Positions 1 through 7,521 of a DNA stretch of 42,511 bases are shown here, one piece after another; positions within the stretch are counted from its first letter, which is position 1; each line of letters opens with the position of its first letter. The stretch lies in the NCBI GenBank assembly GCA_020247055.1, contig JADCJL010000274.1, positions 1 through 42,511 on the forward strand, read 5' to 3'. Source of the stretch: Acidobacteriaceae bacterium (GTDB lineage: Bacteria > Acidobacteriota > Terriglobia > Bryobacterales > Bryobacteraceae). The notes below the pieces were generated by a model that did not search any database, was not told the origin of the DNA, and worked only from the letters and a program-made list of their open reading frames with translations. Made by a program: the position numbers and the translations under genes.

Positions 1-141
1 GCGTGGACACCACGGGCCCGCTGCGGCTTTACGGACGATTTGCGTTCCTGTCCTCATCGTCCGCCTCGCTGGCGGGCCGCCTGGCGCAGGACGATGCGGG
101 AACCCGCGCCCGTTTCTGGACCATCCGGCAGGTAAAAAAGC
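1..141. repeat. Terminal direct repeat, left copy (circular-contig overlap)
   Basis: The first 141 bases are identical to the last 141 bases (42371-42511). Overlap of this kind, of one fixed length and with no mismatch, is what de Bruijn assemblers leave when a circle is written linearly; 141 is a common maximum k-mer. A coding frame continues through the join without a break. The unique circle is therefore 42,370 bp. A true biological terminal redundancy is less likely, because the repeat lies inside one gene. Confidence 0.93.
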
Positions 142-209
142 TGGCAAAAAAAGCCGGCGGGGATTGGCTAGTGCGCCTACATGCCCGCCGGCTGAATGGC
201 CCCCGCTAG
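1..209 (+). CDS. Polysaccharide deacetylase (NodB-like), C-terminal part across the circle join
   Basis: This is the 3' end of the gene that starts at 41791. On the circle, codon CGC is split with its first base at 42370 and its other two bases at 1-2, and the frame runs on to TAG at 207-209. The whole protein is 262 residues. This part is the last 69 residues, with the basic, Trp-containing stretch FWTIRQVKKLAKKAGGDW near the end. Read alone it would look like a short GTG-started ORF at 3, but it is not a separate gene. The catalytic motifs lie in the part described under 41791-42511. Its stop is 6 bases from the stop of the convergent beta-helix gene. Confidence 0.9.
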   Translation, partial: VDTTGPLRLYGRFAFLSSSSASLAGRLAQDDAGTRARFWTIRQVKKLAKKAGGDWLVRLHARRLNGPR

Positions 210-233
210 GGCTCTCTATGGAATGAGAGGCCC
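209..233. terminator. Possible bidirectional hairpin between convergent genes
   Basis: GGGCTCTC at 209-216 pairs with GAGAGGCCC at 225-233 with one bulged base and an 8-base loop. It overlaps the stop codons of both convergent genes (207-209 and 216-218). There is no clear T-run on either side, so it may be a weak or factor-assisted terminator. Confidence 0.35.
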
Positions 234-3032
234 CACCCGGGAGTTGCCGACCACCGACTGGTCGAGGGCAATGTAATTCGCCCGCCAGTAGAGTGCCTGG
301 GTCAAGGTGACGGGAACGGTGATGGTGCAGCCGCTGGAGCAGACCACGGCCGAGGTGGTAGTTCCCAGGCTCGACGTGGGGCCATAGCTGATGCTGGCGG
401 TAGCCACGGTGCTCCAGTTGGGCGGCGTGAGCCGGATAGTAATGGTGGTCGCAGAGGCGGCAATACCGGTGGTGGCAAAGGAGCCGGTATTCTGGCTGCC
501 GCCGCACAGGAGGCGATAGTAGTATAGGGTCCCGGGGCTGAGGCCAGAGGCCAATAGACTGCGGTCCCGGCTACCGCCGGAATCTTGGAAGCGCAACGGC
601 GAAGCGTAGGTGGATGAAGCGGATACGTCCAGCCAGCAGATATCGCCATCCGGCGCGACGTAGCGGACAACGGCCTGCGTCCGGCCGATGTTGGCCACGC
701 GAACTCCGCTCACCAGACCGATCGCCCGTTCGAGCACCGCTACATTGACGCCGACATCGTCGCCATCGGCGGCGGCGGATGCCGCGCCGGCCCGGTAGGG
801 CGACGACGGTTGCAGACGAAAGTTGCCGGTGGCGGCGCTGGTGAATTTCAGCGCGTCTTCGCCGGCGGCGGCGTCACCAGGCCAGTAATTGCCCGACGGA
901 TATCCGCCCTGTTCGATGGCCGTGTCGCCCGGGGTACCGGCCACGATAGCGTTGTGTGTGAACAGGTAGGAGGCAGTGGGCATGCGCATGGCGGTTTTGT
1001 TCAGCTTAGTGACCGCGTTGGCCGAACCCGCGGTTGTGCCGTCGGGAAAGGCCGTCGGGCTATAGCGAAGTCCATTGCCGCCGCCGGCGACGCCGCGGTT
1101 GAGCCATAAAATATTGCTTCGCCAGGATAGTCCGGAGAAGGCGCGCTGTTCGGCCAGATGGAGGAAAGCGGGCCCGGTGCCGGTGTTGTTGTAGACCGTG
1201 TTGTGTTCAAAAATCAGATCGGCCACGCCGCTGGAGGCAAGAATCTGTCCCCGCGTCGAGTTGAAACCGCCGGCCTGGGAGATAATGTTGTTGTTGATCT
1301 CGTAGAACAGGTTGTTCCTGATCGTCAGCCGCTCGGTGGGACGTGTGTTGCGGTACCCCTGGTCATCGCCCGACCAGATCTCCATGAACCCGGTGCCCTT
1401 GCGGAATATGTTGTTGGTGATGGTCAAATCGCTTACCTGGTAAGCGTTACCATCGAATCGGGAGGACCCGGAGGCGCGCGGCGTGATGATCATGGCCGGA
1501 TAGGTGCCGACGGTGCTCCAGTAGTTTTCAAACACATTGCCGTCTAGCCAAAGGCGGCGGCCGCGTTTGAGTTCCAAAGGACCGCGGACATCGCGGCAGA
1601 TTCCGTCACTGGAAGGCGAGCCGCAGCGCTGCGCGTCATTATAGGTGAAGGTGTTACGGCGCACCTCGAAATCGTCGCGTGGGATGGCACCGTCGTTATC
1701 GTTGACGAACAGCAGGATACCAGCGCCGCGGATGTAGTTATTAACGATCTTAAACGGCCCGGTGCCGCTGGTGATATTGATGATCTGTGCGCCGCCGGCA
1801 ACATTATAGGGTACCAGGGTGGGCACAACGCGCATGTCTAGGTAAGAATCGATCAGGGCGATATTACTCCCGTTCATGCTCAAGGCGTTGATGGCGCTAG
1901 CGGAAGGTCCGACGTAGAAAATACAGCGGTCCACGACAACGTTGCTGTGCATTCCCGAGTAGTTGCCGATATTGAGCAGCGTGCCAACGGAGTTGCCGCC
2001 CAAGTCTCCCGGTTCGAAGCGCAGACCTAGAAAGCGGAAGCCTTTGAGGGCGGTCAGATAGTTGTTGGCGATCGCATAGCCGCCATCGCCGCGCGGGTCC
2101 AAACGGAGCCAGCGGTTGGCGGCAACACAGCGGTAGAGCGAGTGGCGCGAGGAGCCATTGGTAGTGTTGTACCAATAGACGCCCACAGCGCAGGTGGAAG
2201 GCTGCGTGGTGCTTTCCGTATATCCAGCGGTGACGTTGACCGCAGTCCAGACGTTGGTGGCGGTACAGACCCGGTACTTGTTGAGGCCGGTGGCGGCGGT
2301 GTTCCAGTAGTAATCTCGCGGAGAGCAGCCGCCGGGATCGGTGGACTGCTGGGTATCGCCGATGGACGGATTGACGAAGACGGGCATGGCGCTCTCCCAA
2401 CTCCGGGTGGCGCGGACGCCGGGCGGTGGAAGGGCGGTATCGGCGCTAGCCGAGCGGATAACGATATAACCGGAGCCGTTCGCGTTGGCTCCGTTTTTGG
2501 GGCTGATGTCGTAGGGTCCCACGCAGATGGCCGAAGCCGGTATACGGACCTCGTGGTTCAGGTTTCCGTCGGCGGCGCGCGCCTGGTTGACGCGGGTCAT
2601 GAAATCACTACAATCGGAGGCGACCGTAAAGGTGCTACCGTTGATGATCGGCATGACCGTGGACATGGTGGCGGGCAGTATGGCCGGCATGGGCACACTA
2701 TCTGTGTCGGCCAGAGTGACAAGCGTCTGGTTGGCTGAGCAGCCAGCGGGCGGTGTGTAGCTTTCGTTACAGATGCGCCAATTGTAGGTGGTGCCGCCGG
2801 CCATGCCCGTCATCTGATGCACGAAGCCGCCGCTACCGCCGAAGTTGGAGGTGCGGAAGCCGTATGACGTGGTGGTGCCGTACTGCACGTAAAAATTGCC
2901 GCTGCCCGAGGTGGTAAAACCAACGCGGGCCGTTGAGCGCGTAATGGCATCCGATTGCATGCCGGTGATGGCGGGCTGGGCCTCCAACAGTCCGGCAAAG
3001 AGTGAGAAAAGCAAGAAGAGTAGGAAGACCAT
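216..3032 (-). CDS. Secreted right-handed beta-helix protein with FN3-like ends and two Cys-Cys-Trp modules
   Basis: The gene encodes 938 residues. I chose ATG at 3032 because it is followed by a clear signal peptide (MVFLLFLLFSLFAGLLEAQP) and preceded by AAAGGA; the longer open frame upstream only shadows the neighbouring gene. Order: signal peptide (1-19), a fibronectin-III-like domain (about 20-105), the start of a pectate-lyase-like beta-helix, two tandem modules of the form C-x19/20-C-x5-W (about 240-315), then a long beta-helix (about 320-760) with repeated N-rich turns such as NNYIRGAGILLF, and a second FN3-like domain (about 790-880). It is a close paralogue of the protein at 24909-27524, sharing long nearly identical stretches around NDND..PRDD.EVRRN and RCGSP.SDGICRDVRGP. 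The gene sits 2 bases after the 3035-3916 gene, in one operon. Such folds occur in polysaccharide lyases, C5-epimerases and surface adhesins. No catalytic residues can be assigned from reading. Confidence 0.8.
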   Translation of the reverse strand: MVFLLFLLFSLFAGLLEAQPAITGMQSDAITRSTARVGFTTSGSGNFYVQYGTTTSYGFRTSNFGGSGGFVHQMTGMAGGTTYNWRICNESYTPPAGCSANQTLVTLADTDSVPMPAILPATMSTVMPIINGSTFTVASDCSDFMTRVNQARAADGNLNHEVRIPASAICVGPYDISPKNGANANGSGYIVIRSASADTALPPPGVRATRSWESAMPVFVNPSIGDTQQSTDPGGCSPRDYYWNTAATGLNKYRVCTATNVWTAVNVTAGYTESTTQPSTCAVGVYWYNTTNGSSRHSLYRCVAANRWLRLDPRGDGGYAIANNYLTALKGFRFLGLRFEPGDLGGNSVGTLLNIGNYSGMHSNVVVDRCIFYVGPSASAINALSMNGSNIALIDSYLDMRVVPTLVPYNVAGGAQIINITSGTGPFKIVNNYIRGAGILLFVNDNDGAIPRDDFEVRRNTFTYNDAQRCGSPSSDGICRDVRGPLELKRGRRLWLDGNVFENYWSTVGTYPAMIITPRASGSSRFDGNAYQVSDLTITNNIFRKGTGFMEIWSGDDQGYRNTRPTERLTIRNNLFYEINNNIISQAGGFNSTRGQILASSGVADLIFEHNTVYNNTGTGPAFLHLAEQRAFSGLSWRSNILWLNRGVAGGGNGLRYSPTAFPDGTTAGSANAVTKLNKTAMRMPTASYLFTHNAIVAGTPGDTAIEQGGYPSGNYWPGDAAAGEDALKFTSAATGNFRLQPSSPYRAGAASAAADGDDVGVNVAVLERAIGLVSGVRVANIGRTQAVVRYVAPDGDICWLDVSASSTYASPLRFQDSGGSRDRSLLASGLSPGTLYYYRLLCGGSQNTGSFATTGIAASATTITIRLTPPNWSTVATASISYGPTSSLGTTTSAVVCSSGCTITVPVTLTQALYWRANYIALDQSVVGNSRVGPLIP

Positions 3033-3034
3033 TG

Positions 3035-3916
3035 CTAGAATCCTTTCACGAGTACGGCGGTATAGGTTGCCGAGACGGGGTTGACGGCGGTGCCGAAAAG
3101 GTTGCACACCCAGACGCTCACTGTACCGGCGGCGCTGACGCGCATGAATGGCATAAGGCCCGCTTCGAGGGCAGCCGGCCAACCGGGCGACAGGGCGCTG
3201 CCGGCCACGGCACCGGGCATGTTCATCGTCAACGGCGAGGCGCAGGTTCCGGAGTTGATCGACGGGAAATCGAGCGTGCTGGACGCAAAGAGAGCGGCGG
3301 GCACAACGGCGGTATCCAGGCCGACTGCATAATCGCTGCCGACCTGCGTGACGGTGATGCCGGCACCGGCGGAAACGGTGCTGCTGCCGCCGCCACCACC
3401 ACCGGAAACGGTGGCCGGTTCCCATTGGCCGAGACCGCTATTGGCGGCCGCGTTCCAAGAAAGCACCTGGCCATTGAATGGTGTGACGGAAGAGACTGTC
3501 TTCCCCTGCAATTTCCGCACGACCGTGGTGTTGATGTTGCCGTCGATATCGCCAGCCGGAGCCAGCCATGCCGTGGCACTGCCGCTGACGACCAGCACCT
3601 TACCGTTTTGCCCAGTGATATCGGGCGGGCTACTGGGGGATGAGCCGCTCATCTGGGCCCAGGTGTTGGTAGCCACGCAGCCATAGAGATTCTGTCCGTT
3701 GGCCGCATTCGTAAGAAAGTACATTTCTCCGATAGCACAGGCGGCGGGCAGGACCGTTCCCGTCTTCACCGGGCGGGTGGCGGCTGCAGTAGTGAAATCG
3801 ATATTTCTAGCCTGTTCGCGCAGATCGACCTTGGTTTGACCATCGGCATTGCGCGAAATGGCTACAGATAGTAGCAGGCAGCAGAAGGCTGGCCGGAGAC
3901 TCATAAACCGTTTCAT
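3035..3916 (-). CDS. Secreted beta-rich protein with one Cys-Cys-Trp module
   Basis: The gene encodes 293 residues starting at ATG 3916, with AAGGAAAGG about 9 bases upstream. Residues 1-27 form a signal peptide ending near ADGQ. Residues about 55-90 carry one C-x19-C-x5-W module (CAIGEMYF...LYGCVATNTW), the same kind as the two modules in each beta-helix protein of this circle. The rest is Gly/Ser/Thr/Val-rich with a run of six glycines near residue 172, then a beta-type tail ending in TYTAVLVKGF. No enzyme motif is visible. It lies first in a two-gene minus-strand operon, 2 bases before the beta-helix gene, so the two products probably act together outside the cell. Function unknown. Confidence 0.75.
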   Translation of the reverse strand: MKRFMSLRPAFCCLLLSVAISRNADGQTKVDLREQARNIDFTTAAATRPVKTGTVLPAACAIGEMYFLTNAANGQNLYGCVATNTWAQMSGSSPSSPPDITGQNGKVLVVSGSATAWLAPAGDIDGNINTTVVRKLQGKTVSSVTPFNGQVLSWNAAANSGLGQWEPATVSGGGGGGSSTVSAGAGITVTQVGSDYAVGLDTAVVPAALFASSTLDFPSINSGTCASPLTMNMPGAVAGSALSPGWPAALEAGLMPFMRVSAAGTVSVWVCNLFGTAVNPVSATYTAVLVKGF

Positions 3917-3993
3917 GCTGAATTTCCTTTCCTTGTTTCGACCAGGTAACCGAGTAAGCCGCGGTCTGCTGGTGCTGGGTGTAAAAATGAAAT

Positions 3994-4029
3994 AGCCGGT
4001 TGGCGCGCGCTACAGCGCGCCAACCGGCT
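3994..4029 (-). terminator. Strong 15-bp hairpin with following T-run on the minus strand
   Basis: AGCCGGTTGGCGCGC at 3994-4008 is perfectly complementary to 4015-4029, with a 6-base loop. Read on the minus strand, the stem is followed by ATTTCATTTTTAC, which fits an intrinsic terminator or a leader attenuator about 80 bases before the 3916 start. It may be the remnant terminator of the decayed minus-strand gene at 4730-5487, or a control element of the secreted-protein operon. Confidence 0.6.
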
Positions 4030-4133
4030 TCTATCTCCATCGTAGGTACAGCAGTTGCCCGGTTCACGACTGGAAATAGTGTAGTTGTTGAAAAGAAAGG
4101 AAATAGATTCTTTATGATCTATGTGACAAACCC

Positions 4134-4679
4134 ATGGAAGCAGACCAAGAACGGATGGACGAACGGATGGCCCGGGACTTTTGGGAGGCGGCGCGGTGGC
4201 CTGGCGGCCAACCGCGGTGTCCGCACTGCGGCTGGCAGGAGCGCTGTTACCGGCTGACGCCGCAGCCAGGAAGCCGGACACGGGAGGGGCTGTGGCGCTG
4301 CGGAGGGTGCCGGAAGCAGTTTACGGTTACGGTGCGGACGGTGCTGGAGGGGGGGAAACTGCCGCTGCGGGTGTGGGTACGGTTAATTGAGCTGCTGTGT
4401 TCGCGGGCGGCAGGTTGGACGGTGAGGGAACTGAGCGAGGCACTGCGGATCAGCTATATGAGCGCGTGGATGCTATCTGACCGGATCCGGTATGCTTTGA
4501 ACCAGGAACCGTTTTCGGGGACTGACGTGATGCGGTGGCGCGTGGAAGGGCGGGCGTCATTTTATCCGTTGTCGGAACAGAAGGCGGCGGCGATGCTGTT
4601 GGCGGTCGTACCTGAACGTAAACATCCGCTGGCGAGCGCCCGGCAGTTGGCGCGACTGGCACGGAGACGGAGCGGCTAG
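4134..4679 (+). CDS. IS1595-type zinc-ribbon/HTH protein lacking the transposase catalytic domain
   Basis: The gene encodes 181 residues. Near residues 25-60 there is a zinc-ribbon pattern (CPHCGW ... CGGCRKQF), followed by a helix-turn-helix-like stretch (WTVRELSEALRISYMSAWMLSDRIRYAL), in the order seen at the N terminus of IS1595/ISXO2 transposases. Where those enzymes continue into the ISXO2 DDE domain (typically ...VEVDETY.GG), this one has an unrelated tail of about 50 residues rich in Arg, Ala and Leu. It cannot be an active transposase. It is most likely a truncated IS remnant, less likely a domesticated DNA-binding regulator. The frame is intact. A second start is possible at 4155. 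It sits between the secreted-protein operon and a decayed GT39 gene. Confidence 0.55.
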   Translation: MEADQERMDERMARDFWEAARWPGGQPRCPHCGWQERCYRLTPQPGSRTREGLWRCGGCRKQFTVTVRTVLEGGKLPLRVWVRLIELLCSRAAGWTVRELSEALRISYMSAWMLSDRIRYALNQEPFSGTDVMRWRVEGRASFYPLSEQKAAAMLLAVVPERKHPLASARQLARLARRRSG

Positions 4680-4729
4680 CAGGGCGGCACCTCAACCAGA
4701 TTCCAGCGGCCGTGGGTCATGGAAATGAT

Positions 4730-5487
4730 TTAGAGGGGAAATCCCCGCTTCAGCAGGTCGCGGGAGAGAAAGGATTCCTGGGGCTCGGCTCGAATGGGAC
4801 CAAAGAGGAGGAAGCGGCGATAGGAGGTCCGGTAGGAATCCAAGTAGCTGGACTGCCCTTTGAGCTGGCCGGCTTTCACGCCGACGACAGTGACCAGTTC
4901 CACTTGACCGGCCATGGTGTAGCGGGTGATGCGCTCCTTGTCGGCGAGATAGACGATGCGGGAGACTGGTTCGGAAGAAGCGTAGCTGGCGAGCGGGGCG
5001 AAGAGCAGATAGTCGACGACGACAATGGGCAGAGTGGGATCGCCGCTGACGGCAGGTACCTGCCGTTCACCGGGTGCAGTTGACCCAGCTTGGGCTCGCG
5101 CAACTCCCAGCGCAGTTCTGGCAGACCTTTACCAACGGCAAAGGCGAGTAGCAGCCGGACAACAATGTGCCGCCAAAGGGGCGGAGCGCGTAGGAGAAGA
5201 TACGCTCAGAGAACGGCGTAGGCGATAATCGCAGTGGGATGTAGGAGGAGCGCTGGCGTTGGTAACCAGCTTGGCGAAGACGGCGCCGGCGGTCGGCAGG
5301 AAGACAAATCCAACAAATCCAACCAGGAGCGCAATTCCTCTCTGGTCAGGCGTGTAGGGCACTGCGCTGTCGGCGGACGCCCTGGCGGCAAGGTGCCAGA
5401 GCAGGGTGGTGAGAATCAGTAGGGCGAAAAGTGCGAGCGTGCCGGGCTGGAGAATATGCAGCCTAAATTTAGCCGGTAAGGCATACG
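4730..5487 (-). pseudogene. Decayed GT39-family membrane glycosyltransferase, C-terminal part (copy A)
   Basis: Reading the minus strand and switching frames gives a continuous protein. First comes a hydrophobic stretch (LHILQPGTLALFALLILTTL ... LVGFVGFVFLP ... FAKLVTNA), then after a frameshift near 5255 IIAYAVL, an in-frame TGA at 5206-5208, and AYLLLRAPPLW ... ELREPKLGQLHPVNGR. After a second frameshift near 5055 it continues PAVSGDPTLPIVVVDYLLF ... RIVYLADKERITRYT ... YRTSYRRFLLFGP up to a stop at 4730. The last part matches the soluble C-terminal domain found in many acidobacterial GT39 (ArnT-like) proteins. The N-terminal catalytic part is absent, and the break coincides exactly with an IS end at 5488. 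It is therefore dead: one truncation, two frameshifts and one nonsense codon. Confidence 0.75.
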
Positions 5488-5522
5488 TAGAGCCCGTCCG
5501 GAAATATTTCAGGTCCTTTCCC
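5488..5522 (+). mobile_element. Solitary IS end matching the right end of the 23341-24846 element
   Basis: TAGAGCCCGTCC at 5488-5499 is followed by GGAAATATTTCAGGTCCTTTCCC. The reverse complement of this whole stretch matches 24812-24845 with only two differences. That stretch is the right end of the decayed IS after the GT4 gene at 22199. No partner end is visible in the next 400 bases. This end marks the exact breakpoint of the GT39 pseudogene copy A, so an insertion followed by a deletion probably removed the 5' half of that gene. Confidence 0.75.
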
Positions 5523-5890
5523 ATCGCAGACTCAGCTTCATTCTTGACTTGTTAGGCGGAGACAAGCGGACTGCCCATTCCGACTAGCCGGCAAGCTGCA
5601 CAACAAGCTGCACAAGAGGTAGAGAGGCGGATTGGGTTCAACGCCGGTTAACAGTTGCTGCTGGGAGGTGACCAGGGAGCTGGCAACGACAAACTAGGCA
5701 GCGGCGATTTCGTCTTTCCAGAACGGACGGACAACACCGGGCGGCGCAGCAGCGATGAGGAAAACCTCCATCGACAAGGGGAGCAGAATTCCCCACTTTC
5801 CCCATAGAGAGACCTTTGGTTATGAATACAGCCCACAGAAAGCTTTATTTCTTTACAGAAAGACATCTTTACGGAAATATCTCTTCAAAA
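5523..5890. other. Non-coding stretch between IS end and partition genes; 12-bp tandem repeat
   Basis: No convincing gene is visible. CAAGCTGCACAA occurs twice head to tail at 5592-5615. The right part (about 5840-5880) is AT-rich and holds CTTTAC motifs described under the partition repeats. The stretch may include leftover IS sequence that can no longer be recognised. Confidence 0.5.
5851..5874. promoter_or_regulatory. CTTTAC repeat cluster 3, downstream of the partition operon
   Basis: CTTTACAG at 5851-5858 and ATCTTTACGG at 5865-5874 lie just after the end of the RHH gene. They match the core of the repeats found upstream of parA and inside the RHH gene. They may be part of a centromere-like partition site. 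Confidence 0.4.
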
Positions 5891-6268
5891 CTACTCGCCC
5901 ATCTCGGATCCCCACGTTTCTGGTGGGGGGGAGTAAGGGCCTGTGTCCAGTTCGGCTTCGATGGCGCGGATGAGGATATCGGTCATGCTGATGTCGTTAA
6001 ATTGGGCGGTGCGTTTGAGGCGAGCGTGGAGAGTGACGGGGAGTTTGGCGTTCATGAGAACGGCAGTTTCTTTGCGCCGGGCCGGTGGAATTCTTCCCTT
6101 AGAAGTCTTTACATCTTTACGTATGTCTTTATGTAAAGATGTTCCGACAGAAACGCCTAAAATCTGCTCTTCCATTTCGGTGGTAAAAGAGACCGGGGTC
6201 ACGCGCGGCATGGACGGCAGTGAGGCCTTGAGGCCCATTAAGCTCCCGCGGTCGTTTGATTTAGACAT
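5891..6268 (-). CDS. Ribbon-helix-helix partition/repressor protein (ParG/ParB-like partner of ParA)
   Basis: The gene encodes 125 residues starting at 6268, inside the 3' end of parA (31-base overlap), which is typical of a translationally coupled par pair. The C-terminal half (about residues 65-110: [41 protein letters not shown], given here in outline) has the spacing of a ribbon-helix-helix fold, with a beta strand ending in KLPV and two helices. The N-terminal half is polar and basic, like the flexible tail of ParG-type proteins that stimulates ParA ATPase. By analogy with ParF/ParG systems it should bind repeats near the operon and repress it. Clusters of TCTTTAC repeats upstream, inside and downstream of the operon are candidate sites. 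The small size and lack of a ParB-type domain argue against a classical ParB. Confidence 0.7.
   Translation of the reverse strand: MSKSNDRGSLMGLKASLPSMPRVTPVSFTTEMEEQILGVSVGTSLHKDIRKDVKTSKGRIPPARRKETAVLMNAKLPVTLHARLKRTAQFNDISMTDILIRAIEAELDTGPYSPPPETWGSEMGE
6105..6142. promoter_or_regulatory. TCTTTAC repeat cluster 2, inside the RHH gene
   Basis: GTCTTTACAT (6105-6114), ATCTTTACGT (6113-6122), GTCTTTATGT (6125-6134) and an inverted copy TGTAAAGATG (6133-6142) are packed into 38 bases of coding sequence. The same motif occurs upstream of parA. This density within codons suggests a binding site for the RHH protein. Confidence 0.45.
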
Positions 6269-6948
6269 GTAAGAACCTCCTCGGTAAGTTGCCGCAATTC
6301 AAGACTTGCTTTCGATTGGGGCCGATAGTCGATGACGGCCTGACCGACGGCTGGGGCTTCGGCGAACATCTGCCGGCTGCAAATTTCGGTAGCAAGAACG
6401 GTGACGGGCAGACCGTCGGCGGCGAAGATGGCTTCGGCGGCCCGGTGAGCCTCAGCGCCTAGGCGGGTATGACCGGCAGGCCGACCGTTAATGACAAGCA
6501 TGACTTTTAGCGGGGCGCCCGGACGAAGAAAGGAGACGTCCTGGAGAAGAGGAAGGATGATAGCGGCGGCCTGGTAGTCGAGCGGGGTGGGGCGGACAGG
6601 CATAAGGACAGCGTGGGAGGCGAGCAGAGCCGAACGGGTGATGTCGGATTTTCGATCGGCGCCGGACGCGGCTCCGGGCGGGCAGTCAATGAATACCAGG
6701 TCGTAACCGGCTTTTTCGAATTGGGCAGGGAGTTCTTTATGGATAGTGGGGAAGGGGTAGGGTTGGATGTGGAAGGGGAGAGCACTTTCCTCGCGGTTGT
6801 TGCGCCACTGCATGGCGCTGGCCTGGGGATCGGCGTCGACAAGGAGGACGTTGTAGCCGACACGGGAGAAGCAGGCTGCGAGGTTCATGGAGATCGTGGT
6901 TTTGCCACAGCCGCCTTTTTGGTTCGCGACGGCGATGACGTAAGGCAT
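6238..6948 (-). CDS. parA: ParA-family partition ATPase
   Basis: The gene encodes 236 residues. The deviant Walker A motif is at residues 11-18 (KGGCGKTT, with the signature lysines K11 and K16), followed by SMNLA. Walker A' is around [11 protein letters not shown] (residues 40-50), and Walker B is in [11 protein letters not shown] (near 80-90). The length is that of the short ParA group (about 200-250 residues) that lacks an N-terminal DNA-binding domain and relies on its partner protein for repression. It is followed, with overlap, by the RHH gene, and preceded by CTTTACGT repeats at 6967-7004. It would move plasmid copies apart over the nucleoid before division. The start ATG at 6948 lies 19 bases from the first repeat. 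Confidence 0.92.
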   Translation of the reverse strand: MPYVIAVANQKGGCGKTTISMNLAACFSRVGYNVLLVDADPQASAMQWRNNREESALPFHIQPYPFPTIHKELPAQFEKAGYDLVFIDCPPGAASGADRKSDITRSALLASHAVLMPVRPTPLDYQAAAIILPLLQDVSFLRPGAPLKVMLVINGRPAGHTRLGAEAHRAAEAIFAADGLPVTVLATEICSRQMFAEAPAVGQAVIDYRPQSKASLELRQLTEEVLTCLNQTTAGA

Positions 6949-6966
6949 AGAGAAAGAATACCATAT

Positions 6967-7004
6967 GTCTTTACGTATATCTATACCTCTTTACGTCTTT
7001 ATGT
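6967..7004. promoter_or_regulatory. TCTTTACGT repeat cluster 1, upstream of parA
   Basis: GTCTTTACGT (6967-6976), CTCTTTACGT (6987-6996) and GTCTTTATGT (6995-7004) lie immediately before parA in an AT-rich stretch that probably also contains its promoter. They are candidate operator or centromere sites for the RHH protein. A related GTAAAGAT lies at 7490-7497 before rep. Confidence 0.55.
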
Positions 7005-7263
7005 ATTTCAGCCTGTATTGGGTCACGGCAACCGTACTCCAAAGGAACATCGTCCGGAAGTGATTGATATAAAGCGGCTTGCGGCGGCCGCTTCGGTTTG
7101 GCCAGGAGAACGCCACAGGTTTCCCGCTACGTGGTGAGGAAGTACTTCAAAGTAAGAATCTTTGCAACTATATGATTTAAAAGCATATTCTTCTTTCTTA
7201 TGGCGTCTTCGACGGTGCTTTCGCGGGCCATACCAACGCCTTTGCCCAGTTTGGGGCTCGCCG

Positions 7264-7371
7264 GACGTACTTCCAAGGAAGAAATCCCGTACCTCAACGT
7301 AAGGAACCCGTACTTCAACATAAGCCAACCCGTACCTCAACGTAAGGAACCCGTACTTCAACGTAACAGAA
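7264..7371 (+). promoter_or_regulatory. oriV: Iteron array, replication origin
   Basis: Four near-perfect direct repeats begin at 7286, 7307, 7329 and 7350, spaced 21, 22 and 21 bases, with consensus CCCGTACYTCAACRTAAG. A degenerate fifth copy precedes them at 7264, again 22 bases away. Two more diverged copies lie outside the array at 7139 (GTACTTCAAAGTAAGAA) and 7031 (CCGTACTCCAAAGGAA). Spacing of two helical turns and a position just before a rep gene are hallmarks of iteron-controlled plasmid origins. The AT-rich stretch 7158-7200 between the outlying and main copies could be the unwinding element. Confidence 0.85.
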
Positions 7372-7421
7372 TTGCCACTATCCTCTTTGCTTTCAACGGG
7401 ATCAGGAATACTACAGTTGTT

Positions 7422-7445
7422 CATATGTTTTCTCATGTGTTTTCA
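7422..7445 (+). promoter_or_regulatory. Short tandem repeat before rep
   Basis: CATATGTTTTCT is followed directly by CATGTGTTTTCA (two 12-base units, one mismatch inside the core). It lies between the iterons and the likely rep start and may be a rep operator or part of its promoter. The evidence is limited to position and repetition. Confidence 0.3.
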
Positions 7446-7521
7446 AACAAACAGGGCTGGAAATGTTCTTGTCATGCCTGCCTGCCTGTGTAAAGATCGC
7501 TGTACGGTCATCCCACTTTGC

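Noticed and set aside
3033-3425. N-terminal extension of the first beta-helix protein up to codon 3425
   Set aside because: The extension is Arg-rich frame shadow of the 3035-3916 gene; the signal peptide and ribosome site support ATG 3032.
7023-7436. Minus-strand frame with repeated protein motif (LKYGFLTLRYG, VEVRVPYVEVR)
   Set aside because: It is only the translation of the iteron repeats.
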